From Clostridium cadaveris (GTDB lineage: Bacteria > Bacillota > Clostridia > Clostridiales > Clostridiaceae): DNA of 64,000 nucleotides. Under the pieces are notes generated by a model. That model saw nothing but the letters and a program-made list of their open reading frames with translations. It was not told where the DNA came from and searched no databases. The translations under genes were made by a program, and so were the position numbers. Location of the stretch: assembly GCF_020911725.1 (NCBI RefSeq), contig NZ_CP076620.1:1120501-1184500 (forward strand), read 5' to 3'. Positions 45,124 to 53,111 of the stretch are shown here, in pieces. The stretch's first letter is position 1. Each line of letters begins with the position of its first letter.

Positions 45124-46686
45124 TTAGTTATATTTTCTTAAATATACTCTCCAAGTTGTTGCCCACATATTTGGATCATCCATACCTGATTCATCAACTT
45201 GATGTATAACACTATTATGAGGTGCTGTCTTTATTATTTCAGGATTTGTATGAGCTTCGTTGAACACATACTTAAGAGTCTCAATATATTCATCTATATC
45301 TTTCTTAGATGGTGTTTCTGTTGGCTCTAAAGTCATTGGTTCAGGTAAGTAGTATGGGTGATGGGATGTCCAGTAGTGCATTCCAAAATCCATCATTCTT
45401 CTTTGAATATCTCCAGTTCCAATGCCTGTAGCTTTTTCTAGATTTTCTATAGAGTATCTAGCTTGTTCAATTCTTTGATTGTTTCCATCTTCGTAGTAAG
45501 CAGTAACATCATCTAATTCCATTAATTTTTTGAATAAGTAGTTGTTGTTAAGAACTGCAGTCTTAGCAACTTGATATAATCCGTTTGCGCCTAAAGAACG
45601 AATCCAGCAGTAAGCTTTCAAAACAACTTGGGAAACTCCGTGCCATTGTCTTACTTTACCAACACCATTTGGATTGTTGCATATATCATAGTTTAAGAAA
45701 TATTTTTCTCCATCAAAATCTATGATTGGAGCTGGAAGGAATTGGACTAATTCTTCCTTTACTCCTGTAGCACCGCAAGCAGGTCCGCCACAGCCGTGTG
45801 GAGTAGAGAAGGTCTTATGAAGATTGAAGAAACACATGTCAAATCCAGCATCACGTGCTCTTGTTACTCCTAATAATCCGTTAGCATTTGCTTGGTCATA
45901 ACCGCAAAGTCCACCTATAGAGTGAATATAATCAACGAATTCCCTAACATTTTCATTGTATACTCCAGTATCCTCAGGATTAGCTACAATATATCCTGCA
46001 GTCTTATTTGAAGCAGCAGCTTTTAACTGTTCTAAAGTAGGAAGTCCTGTTTTTGGATCTGGTTGAAGATAAATAATTTTAAATCCCTTTACAGCAGGAC
46101 CTGCTGCATCAGATGGGTGAGAGTAGATAGTTGTGATTATTTCATTTCTATCTTCACCTTTATCTTTAAAATATGAATGCATTACTGATGCCATAGCCAT
46201 TATAGCTTGAGAACCACCGCCTGGTTGGAATGTAAAACGATCCATTCCAGAAATTTCACTCATATATCTATCTGTTTCATAGAAAATTTGAAGCATACCT
46301 TGAACAGTTTCGATATCTTGTAATGGGTGAAGGTCTTCAACGTTTCTTGCAAGCTGATCGTTAACCTTTGGACTATATTTTACAGTACAAGTACCTTGTC
46401 CAATTTCAATATTGACATCTGCACCTAAAGTTTGTTGAGCAAGTCTTGCATAGTGTCTTAAAACTCTGCTTTGAGACATTTCAGGAAGATTAACTTTATT
46501 TTTTCTAACCATGATTTTTGGAAGTGCAGACAAACCGTCTCCAACTTCTGCTTCTATAGCTTTGTTTGCCTTTGGAACAAGTATTCCTCTTTCTCCTGGT
46601 GTACTCAATTCATATATGATAGGCTCATCCCATTTGGCTTGATGAAAATTGACTCTTACCTTTGTTGATCTATCTATTCTTTCCAC
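45124..46686 (-). CDS. GcvPB-like PLP-dependent subunit (divergent glycine decarboxylase paralogue)
   Basis: A 520-residue protein related to glycine dehydrogenase (aminomethyl-transferring) subunit 2. The PLP-lysine is K291 in FNLHKTFSTPHG. The following glycine-rich loop reads GCGGPACGATGVK, where GcvPB proteins I know have GGGGPGSGPVGVK. FQPGGGSQAIMAM replaces the usual QPNAGSQGE-type stretch. It forms a pair with the GcvPA-like gene upstream. No gcvT, gcvH or lipoamide dehydrogenase gene is near, so the substrate may be another amino acid, or a distant GcvH is used. GTG start after AAAGGGA. Confidence 0.82.
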   Translation of the reverse strand: MERIDRSTKVRVNFHQAKWDEPIIYELSTPGERGILVPKANKAIEAEVGDGLSALPKIMVRKNKVNLPEMSQSRVLRHYARLAQQTLGADVNIEIGQGTCTVKYSPKVNDQLARNVEDLHPLQDIETVQGMLQIFYETDRYMSEISGMDRFTFQPGGGSQAIMAMASVMHSYFKDKGEDRNEIITTIYSHPSDAAGPAVKGFKIIYLQPDPKTGLPTLEQLKAAASNKTAGYIVANPEDTGVYNENVREFVDYIHSIGGLCGYDQANANGLLGVTRARDAGFDMCFFNLHKTFSTPHGCGGPACGATGVKEELVQFLPAPIIDFDGEKYFLNYDICNNPNGVGKVRQWHGVSQVVLKAYCWIRSLGANGLYQVAKTAVLNNNYLFKKLMELDDVTAYYEDGNNQRIEQARYSIENLEKATGIGTGDIQRRMMDFGMHYWTSHHPYYLPEPMTLEPTETPSKKDIDEYIETLKYVFNEAHTNPEIIKTAPHNSVIHQVDESGMDDPNMWATTWRVYLRKYN

Positions 46687-46707
46687 AGTATCATCCCTTT
46701 CTAAGAA

Positions 46708-48099
46708 TTATTTCACAATATCAGAAATCTCTTTAACTAAAGTATCAATATCTTCTTTAGTATGGATTTCTGTTACGCAGTAAAGAGCACATTGTCCAAG
46801 AGCAGGGAAGGTTTCAGATAAGTCTTTACCACCAAATATATTTCTATTTAAAAGTTCTTTATTGATTTCACTTACTGTTTTTCCAGTAGATGAAAAATCA
46901 ACTACAAATTCTTTAAAGAATGTGCTTCCAAAGCTATTTACCTTAACATTAGGTATAGAAGAAAGCTTTTTAGCAGCATATTGAGAATTTTGCATTATAG
47001 TTTGTCCTATTTCATACATTCCACAAGGTCCCATAGTTGCTAGATAAACTCCAGCTGTGATACCCCATAAAGCTGATTGAGTACCAACATACTCTTTGCC
47101 ATGCTCTCTGTGATGACCGAAAGAAGTTCTATCGTAAGCTACATCACCAAAGCCGTATTCACCAGGAGTTGTAGTTGGAGCTATACCAAATAATCTTGAT
47201 GGGAATTCCATTACGAATTTTTCATCATCTTTAGTTGCCATAAATCCTGATTGACCACCGCCGTAATTCATATGAATTCCAAGTGGTTGTAAATCTCCAC
47301 ATACAATATCAGCACCATAAGATGGTGGAGCAGCTAATACACCAAGAGATATTGGATCTATACCTACTAGGCTTAATCCACCAGCTTCATGTACGATTTT
47401 TGAAATCTCTTCTCCATTTTCTTCGATTATTCCAAAGTAATTTGGATTTTCAAAATAAACACCAACAGTATCTGAATTAACCTTTGATTTTAAATCAGTT
47501 AAATCTAATTGTCCTTTAGCGTTACATTTAACAGTTTCAAACTTAATAACACTTTCACAGTAATTTTTCATAACATCAAGTTTTTCTTGATCCATTATTT
47601 CTGGAACTAAAACAGTGGTGCGATTTGTAATTCTTTGAGCCATTCTTGAAGTAGTCGCTGCAGCTTGAGCCCAGTCCATAGTTGGTACATTTACAACGTC
47701 CATATCAACAAGTTCAGCAACCATGCTTGCATATTCAAATAAAGATTGGAAACGACCTTCATCATTGTAAGGTTCACCACCATAAGCAGTTAAGAACTCA
47801 CCTTTTCCATTTATTTCATCACATATAGCAGGAACATAGTGCTGCCAGCAGCCTGCTCCTAAGAAGTTTAGATTCTTTTTGCAATTTGCATTTTTATCTA
47901 ATATTCTTTCTACATGTCTTCTTAATTCATACTCAGATTGAAATGCTTCTGGAAGATTCATTTCTTTCTTTAATTTTAAAAGTTCTGGAACATTTTTGTG
48001 AAGTTCATCCAAAGAATTCATGCCAATTTCCTTAAGCATCTCTGCTTCAACTTCTGGAACTGAATTTGGTATGTAAGGATGATTTTTAAATCCTCTCAT
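46708..48099 (-). CDS. GcvPA-like subunit (divergent glycine decarboxylase paralogue)
   Basis: A 463-residue relative of glycine dehydrogenase subunit 1. The fold-type I core is recognisable (NFLGAGCWQHYVPAICDEI, IFEY-equivalent LFEYASMVAELVDMDV, GDLQPLGIHMNYGGGQSGFM, RLFG). The segment after FLTAYG reads GEPYNDEGR instead of the TPYQPEISQG usual in GcvPA, and VPTMDWAQAAA replaces the ASMYDGATA-type stretch. Both lie near the substrate pocket in known P-proteins, so altered specificity is inferred. ATG follows AAGGAGGAG, 37 bases after the SDR gene. Confidence 0.82.
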   Translation of the reverse strand: MRGFKNHPYIPNSVPEVEAEMLKEIGMNSLDELHKNVPELLKLKKEMNLPEAFQSEYELRRHVERILDKNANCKKNLNFLGAGCWQHYVPAICDEINGKGEFLTAYGGEPYNDEGRFQSLFEYASMVAELVDMDVVNVPTMDWAQAAATTSRMAQRITNRTTVLVPEIMDQEKLDVMKNYCESVIKFETVKCNAKGQLDLTDLKSKVNSDTVGVYFENPNYFGIIEENGEEISKIVHEAGGLSLVGIDPISLGVLAAPPSYGADIVCGDLQPLGIHMNYGGGQSGFMATKDDEKFVMEFPSRLFGIAPTTTPGEYGFGDVAYDRTSFGHHREHGKEYVGTQSALWGITAGVYLATMGPCGMYEIGQTIMQNSQYAAKKLSSIPNVKVNSFGSTFFKEFVVDFSSTGKTVSEINKELLNRNIFGGKDLSETFPALGQCALYCVTEIHTKEDIDTLVKEISDIVK

Positions 48100-48136
48100 A
48101 TTTTTGTCTCCTCCTTTAATAAAATAAAATCATATA

Positions 48137-48931
48137 TTATGCGATACCGCCGCCGTCAACAACTAATGCAGCACCTGTTATCCAGCTTGATAAGTCACTT
48201 GCAAGGAATAGTACAGCGTTTGCTATATCTTCAGGCATACCAATTCTTGCAAGAGGTCTTCCGCAACCACAGTCCTTTAAATATTCATCTTGAGATGTGT
48301 TTTCGTTAACTATTCCAGTTTGAACTCCTTCATCTCTAAGCATAGCAGTATCTGTATCGCCAGGATTTACACTGTTTACACGTATATTTTGATGACCATG
48401 ATCTATAGCCATAGCTCTTGTTACGTTTACGATTCCACCTTTAACTGCACAGTAGGCAACAGCTTGATCTCCACCTTTTAAGCCCCATCCTGAACCAGTA
48501 TTAATTATGCTTCCACCACCGTTAGCTGCCATTACAGGGATTATGTGTTTAGAGAAAAGGAATAATCCCTTTAAGCCAACATCTAATACGAAATCCCATT
48601 CTTTCTCACTTAATTCAGGCATAGTTTTTCTAACAGTTACACCTGCATTATTATGAAGAATATCGATATTACCAAATTTTTCTTTAATAGCTTTTACAGT
48701 TTCTATAACTTGATTTTCGTTAGTTACATCACATTTGAAGAAAGCAGCATTTCTACCAGCTTGTCTGATTTCTTCAGCAGCAGCTTCGCCAGCATCACTT
48801 ATATCTACCATAGCTACTGCAGCACCATATGCAGACAATAACTGAGCAACACCTAGACCTATTCCAGAGCCAGCTCCTGTAATAACAGCAACTTTGCCAT
48901 TTAAGTTAAGAACGTCTTTTTTGTTTAACAT
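48137..48931 (-). CDS. SDR family oxidoreductase
   Basis: A 264-residue classical SDR: NAD(P)-binding TGAGSGIGLG, acidic residue in VDISDA favouring NAD, NNAGVT, catalytic Ser in NTGSGWG, and YCAVK where YxxxK is usual (Tyr and Lys kept). ATG follows AAGGGGG. First gene of the minus-strand operon; a sigma-54 -24/-12 element lies 63-78 bases upstream of the start. It may oxidise a hydroxy group on the substrate before or after decarboxylation; substrate unknown. Confidence 0.88.
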   Translation of the reverse strand: MLNKKDVLNLNGKVAVITGAGSGIGLGVAQLLSAYGAAVAMVDISDAGEAAAEEIRQAGRNAAFFKCDVTNENQVIETVKAIKEKFGNIDILHNNAGVTVRKTMPELSEKEWDFVLDVGLKGLFLFSKHIIPVMAANGGGSIINTGSGWGLKGGDQAVAYCAVKGGIVNVTRAMAIDHGHQNIRVNSVNPGDTDTAMLRDEGVQTGIVNENTSQDEYLKDCGCGRPLARIGMPEDIANAVLFLASDLSSWITGAALVVDGGGIA

Positions 48932-48993
48932 TTTAAATCCCCCTTATATTAAATAAATCCTAAATTTGCTACTGACCTTATGAAATATTTAAT

Positions 48994-49009
48994 AGCAATA
49001 TGTGTGCCA
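48994..49009 (-). promoter_or_regulatory. Sigma-54 promoter of the SDR/GcvP-like operon
   Basis: The minus strand reads TGGCACACATATTGCT, fitting TGGCACN5TTGCW at every key position. Transcription would start about 50 bases before the SDR gene. Confidence 0.85.
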
Positions 49010-49099
49010 AAAATATATATAATAATTTAAACCCTTGAATATTAAAGGGTTTGTCAATAAACTGTAATAAAAATATATGTAAAAGACATTGAAAGATTA

Positions 49100-49146
49100 T
49101 TGACATTTGTCAAATATGACTGAATATTGACAATATTAATTGTCAA
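49100..49146. promoter_or_regulatory. Paired enhancer-like dyads for the sigma-54 activator
   Basis: TTGACATTTGTCAA (49100-49113) and TTGACAATATTAATTGTCAA (49127-49146) are inverted repeats 91 and 118 bp upstream of the sigma-54 element. The second overlaps the -35 of the activator's own promoter. Confidence 0.7.
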
Positions 49147-49168
49147 CCTAATATTACAATAGTATAAT
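49140..49168 (+). promoter_or_regulatory. Sigma-A promoter of the sigma-54 activator gene
   Basis: TTGTCA (49140-49145), 17-bp spacer, TATAAT (49163-49168). The -35 lies in an enhancer-like dyad, suggesting self-repression. Confidence 0.7.
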
Positions 49169-49215
49169 TATAATGTAAATAATATTCAGAATTGTTTTTG
49201 TGAGGAGGAATAAAT

Positions 49216-50937
49216 ATGTTTAATTTAGAAGATGTTCGACCATCTATTGAGAAACTTGTTTTAGCAATTTCTGATTGCTTAAAGCTTGAAGTTGCTATAT
49301 TTGATGAAAGAGGTACTCTTTTTTACTGTACTCCAACTTATTTAAAGAAGAAAGGAAGTACTGTACATACAAAATTTATAAGAGATGTATTGAATAATGG
49401 AAGCATTTTGGTAAATACTCCAGGGGATATGCCGTCATGTATAGGATGTAGATTTAGGGAACACTGTCCATCTACTATTGAAATTTTATGTTCTATAAGG
49501 GCTAATACTTCTGTTATAGGAGTTGCAGATTTTACTTCTTTTACTAAAGAAGGACAGAGAAGGATAAGCAAGAACAATCCTGTATATTTAGATGCAATTA
49601 AGGAAATGGCTGATTTGATAGGAGAATATGTACTTAGTAAATCTGGAGCTTTAGAGTGCGGACATATGGATTATATTATTAATGATACATTAGAAATTTC
49701 GAAAGATCCTTTAATTCTCACTGACCAACATGGAGTTATAATACAGGGTAATAATCTTGCATATAAACTTCTAAAATTAGATGAAGGTTCTTTATCTATA
49801 CGACAGATTTTCTCTAAAGAGATAGCTGAAGATATTTTGAATGGAGCAAACTTTTTTGAAAAAAATGTATCTATGGGAAAGTTCAGTGTTAAGATTACAA
49901 CTAAACCTATAGTTATAGATAATAAGAGAATAGGAACATTAGTGAGATTTGCAGACGAGATTAATGAAAAGCTTCAAATTCATAGTTTTAATACAGGGAT
50001 TGTTGGAGAAAGCAAAGAAATGAAGGAACTAAAAAAATTAATTAAAAAATTGGCAGATAGTCCTACGCCTGTACTTATAACTGGAGAAACTGGAACTGGG
50101 AAAGAGCTTATAGCTAAGTCTATACATAATGCTAGCAAAAGAAGCAAATATCCTTTTGTGGCTATAAATTGTTCTAGCATACCAGAAAATCTTTTTGAAA
50201 GTGAACTTTTTGGATATTCAGGAGGGTCGTTTACTGGTGCAAGAAAAGAAGGAAAGATTGGAAAAATAGAAATGGCTCAGGGAGGAACTTTGTTTTTAGA
50301 TGAATTGGGTGAGATGCCACTTTCAGCTCAACCTAAACTTTTAAGAGTACTCCAAGAGTATGAGCTTGAAAGAGTTGGATCTTCTAAAAAAATCCCACTA
50401 GATATAAGAGTTATAGCAGCAACTAACTGCAAGTTAGAAGAGATGATTAATAAAGGAAAATTTCGACAGGACCTTTTTTATCGTATAGCAGTAATTAATA
50501 TAAAAATACCTCCATTAAGGCAACGTAAGGGTGATATAATTCCCATAGCTTATAATTATATAGAAAAGATTAAGGAAAAATTGGAAACACCTTTAGATTC
50601 AATAAGTCCAGAAGTTGAAAATTTATTTTTAAATTATAATTGGCCGGGTAACATACGTGAACTTCAAAATGTAGTAGAATATGCTGCAAATTTATGTGAA
50701 GACAAAACTATGACTATAAATGATCTGCCGGATACTATATTTAATCAGACTATGATTAGTAAGGAAGGCAATAAAGAATGTAATGATTTAGAAAATGAAA
50801 AAATAAAAAAGCTTTTAGACCAATATGGATATACATTGGAAGGAAAGAAACAGATTGCTAAAATCTTAGGTATCAGTTTAAGAACACTTTATAGAAGGAT
50901 AAATGGTCATAATGCAAACAGTGGAAAAGTTGAGTGA
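49216..50937 (+). CDS. Sigma-54-dependent activator with Cys-rich sensor and PAS domain
   Basis: A 573-residue enhancer-binding protein. Residues 1-140 form an unassigned sensor with C75, C78, C84 and C92 (CX2CX5CX7C), a possible metal or Fe-S site. A PAS-like domain follows (about 152-250). The AAA+ domain has Walker A GETGTGKE at 290-297, the sigma-54 contact loop GSFTGA (337-342), GGTLFLDE and FRQDLFYR. The C-terminal Fis-type helix-turn-helix is IAKILGISLRTLYRRIN. ATG follows GAGGAGG. It is divergent from the SDR/GcvP-like operon and precedes the amidohydrolase and NhaC genes, which it probably controls. Confidence 0.92.
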   Translation: MFNLEDVRPSIEKLVLAISDCLKLEVAIFDERGTLFYCTPTYLKKKGSTVHTKFIRDVLNNGSILVNTPGDMPSCIGCRFREHCPSTIEILCSIRANTSVIGVADFTSFTKEGQRRISKNNPVYLDAIKEMADLIGEYVLSKSGALECGHMDYIINDTLEISKDPLILTDQHGVIIQGNNLAYKLLKLDEGSLSIRQIFSKEIAEDILNGANFFEKNVSMGKFSVKITTKPIVIDNKRIGTLVRFADEINEKLQIHSFNTGIVGESKEMKELKKLIKKLADSPTPVLITGETGTGKELIAKSIHNASKRSKYPFVAINCSSIPENLFESELFGYSGGSFTGARKEGKIGKIEMAQGGTLFLDELGEMPLSAQPKLLRVLQEYELERVGSSKKIPLDIRVIAATNCKLEEMINKGKFRQDLFYRIAVINIKIPPLRQRKGDIIPIAYNYIEKIKEKLETPLDSISPEVENLFLNYNWPGNIRELQNVVEYAANLCEDKTMTINDLPDTIFNQTMISKEGNKECNDLENEKIKKLLDQYGYTLEGKKQIAKILGISLRTLYRRINGHNANSGKVE

Positions 50938-50985
50938 TTATTTTGAAATCTCTATTAGTTAAGTAAAAAAATTGAAGGATAAAAA

Positions 50986-51140
50986 TGACATGTTGGCAAG
51001 TAAAATGGCAATAATATTGAAATTTAATATAGAAACTATAATATATTAATAAAATCATCATTTATAATAGTTTTAATATATAGAATATTAAGTTTATTTT
51101 CAAAATATAGGATTCTTAAATATATGGCATAAAAAATGCT
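50986..51140 (+). promoter_or_regulatory. Sigma-54-like element and upstream half-dyad before the amidohydrolase gene
   Basis: TGGCATAAAAAATGCT (51125-51140) matches the -24/-12 pattern except TTGC is ATGC. TGACATGTTGGCAA (50986-50999) resembles the TTGACA/TGTCAA enhancers and lies 126 bp further upstream. The remaining sequence of the 306-bp gap is AT-rich and shows nothing else. Confidence 0.45.
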
Positions 51141-51243
51141 TGTATATGAAGTAATAAAAGTTTACACATACTAAAATAATTTTATATTTAGTATAGCAAA
51201 GATCTTTATAAATCAATAAAAATGAAAAGCATAGGGGGCATAT

Positions 51244-52866
51244 ATGAAAACTATATTTTTTAATGGTAACATAATTACTATGGATAAAAATCAACCATAT
51301 GTAGATTCAATGATTGTGGAAGAACATAAGTTTATATTTGCTGGAAAGTATAATGATGCTATGAAATTAATAGGACAAAAGTATGAGATGGTTGATTTAA
51401 ACGGAAAAACCGTTGTTCCAGGATTTAATGATAGTCATGTTCATTTATTAAACTATGGGTATTCTCTTACAAAAATAGATTGTAACGGTATTAAATCCAT
51501 TGAGGAAGTTATTGAAAAATCTAAGAAATATATATATGAAAACAAAATAGAAGCTGATAAATGGGTCTGTGGGAGAGGGTGGAATCAAACACATTTTAAA
51601 GAAGGAAGATATCCAAACAGATATGATTTAGATAAAATATCTACTACTCATCCAATGGTTTTCACTAGGATATGTGAACATGTTGTTGTGGTAAATTCAT
51701 TAGCTCTAAAAAAAGCAAATATAGATAAAAGTACTGATAATCCAATTGGTGGTGAAATAGAAAGAGATGAAAATGGTGAGCCTACAGGAGTATTAAAAGA
51801 AAATGCTAGATATTTAATATACAGCAAAATTCCAGATGTAACTATAGAGGAAATAAAAACAATGATTGTTAAGGGAGTTAATAAGGCAATAAGCTATGGA
51901 CTTACATCTTTGCAAACAGATGATTTCGAAACATTTTCAAGTAAAAATTGGAGGAAAATATTAAAAGCATATGATGAACTTATATCGGAAAATAGATTAC
52001 CAATTAGAATTTATGAGCAATGTTTGTTACCTGATGTAGATAGATTGAAAGAATTTTTAAGTGAAGGTTATAGAACTGGAATTGGAAATGAGAATTTTAA
52101 AATAGGACCATTGAAACTTTTAACCGATGGGTCATTAGGAATGAATACGGCATATTTAGATGAACCTTATTCAGATGATCCTAATTCAAAAGGAATTAGT
52201 GTTTTTTCACAAGAAAAATTAGATGAGCTTTCTAGTACAGCAGTTAAGGGTGGCATGAACCTAGTGTTTCATGCAATTGGAGATGGAGCTATAAATATGT
52301 GTTTAAAGTCTTTTGAAAAAGCAAGAAAAATAAGTTCAATTAAAGATAACAGATTTGGACTTATTCATATACAAATTCTTTCAGAAAGTATAATAAATAA
52401 ATTTAAGGAACTTAATGTGGTAGCATATATGGAGCCTATATGTATAAATACTGATTTATATATAGCAGAAAGCAGGGTTGGAAAAGAAAGAATGAAAACA
52501 TCTTATATATATAAAAGGCTTTGTGATGAAGGACTTAACATATGCATCTCATCTGATTGCCCAGTGGACTCATTAAATCCTATGCATAGCATTTATGTAG
52601 CTACTAACCGAAAGGATTATAATGGATATCCTAATGAAGGTTGGATAATGGAAGAAGCTTTAAGTGTTGAAGAAGCTTTGTATGGCTTAACACTAGGCGG
52701 AGCATATGCATCCTATGAGGAAAATATAAAGGGATCAATAGAGTATGGCAAATTAGCAGACTTTATTATAATATCAGATGATATTATGAATATTGATAAA
52801 AAGGATATACAAGATATAAAAGTAGAAGCAACTTATTTAGGTGGAAAGAAGGTTTATAGTATTTAA
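51244..52866 (+). CDS. YtcJ-like amidohydrolase (amidohydrolase_3)
   Basis: A 540-residue metal-dependent hydrolase: N-terminal beta-sandwich strand (TIFFNGNIITMD), metal-binding DSHVHLLNYG, central GPLKLLTDGSLG, HAIGDGAINM, IHIQILSE and C-terminal ISSDCPVDSLNPMHSI, then GSIEYGKLADFIII. The family hydrolyses amide, formyl or ring amide bonds of varied compounds; substrate not predictable. ATG follows AGGGGGC. Its place between the activator and NhaC gene, with a sigma-54-like element, suggests it releases or processes the substrate of the SDR/GcvP-like enzymes. Confidence 0.87.
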   Translation: MKTIFFNGNIITMDKNQPYVDSMIVEEHKFIFAGKYNDAMKLIGQKYEMVDLNGKTVVPGFNDSHVHLLNYGYSLTKIDCNGIKSIEEVIEKSKKYIYENKIEADKWVCGRGWNQTHFKEGRYPNRYDLDKISTTHPMVFTRICEHVVVVNSLALKKANIDKSTDNPIGGEIERDENGEPTGVLKENARYLIYSKIPDVTIEEIKTMIVKGVNKAISYGLTSLQTDDFETFSSKNWRKILKAYDELISENRLPIRIYEQCLLPDVDRLKEFLSEGYRTGIGNENFKIGPLKLLTDGSLGMNTAYLDEPYSDDPNSKGISVFSQEKLDELSSTAVKGGMNLVFHAIGDGAINMCLKSFEKARKISSIKDNRFGLIHIQILSESIINKFKELNVVAYMEPICINTDLYIAESRVGKERMKTSYIYKRLCDEGLNICISSDCPVDSLNPMHSIYVATNRKDYNGYPNEGWIMEEALSVEEALYGLTLGGAYASYEENIKGSIEYGKLADFIIISDDIMNIDKKDIQDIKVEATYLGGKKVYSI

Positions 52867-52879
52867 TATATAAAATTTT

Positions 52880-52919
52880 AAGAACTTCTATGAATTAAAC
52901 TTATAGTAGTTCTTTTTTT
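52880..52919 (+). terminator. Terminator after the amidohydrolase gene
   Basis: AAGAACTTCTAT pairs with ATAGTAGTTCTT (one mismatch), followed by seven T residues. Confidence 0.8.
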
Positions 52920-52933
52920 ACTCATAATAAATG

Positions 52934-52983
52934 TTGACATATGTTGACAAGGATTAAAGAGTAATTGTCAGATAATTATGACA
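52934..52983 (+). promoter_or_regulatory. Enhancer-like TTGACA/TGTCA cluster before the NhaC gene
   Basis: TTGACA at 52934-52939 and 52944-52949, and TGTCA (52966-52970) with TGACA (52979-52983) as an inverted pair. Located 75-125 bp upstream of the sigma-54 element, like the dyads before the SDR operon. Confidence 0.6.
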
Positions 52984-53057
52984 TATAAATTTGCCTTTTA
53001 AAATTAAATCACTTTAATACTGTGATATAATATAACTTTTAGTTGATTAAGTTGTAT

Positions 53058-53073
53058 TGGCATATTATTTGCT
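53058..53073 (+). promoter_or_regulatory. Sigma-54 promoter of the NhaC-type transporter gene
   Basis: TGGCATATTATTTGCT matches TGGCAN6TTGCW. It lies 39 bases before the ATG, which also shows that the open frame extending to 53043 is not all coding. Confidence 0.75.
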
Positions 53074-53111
53074 TGAATATTTTAGTGATAAATAATAAAG
53101 GGGGAAATATT

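Noticed and set aside
53043-53111. Longer NhaC-type protein N-terminus
   Set aside because: The stretch contains the sigma-54 promoter and lacks a ribosome binding site; ATG 53112 follows AGGGGG.
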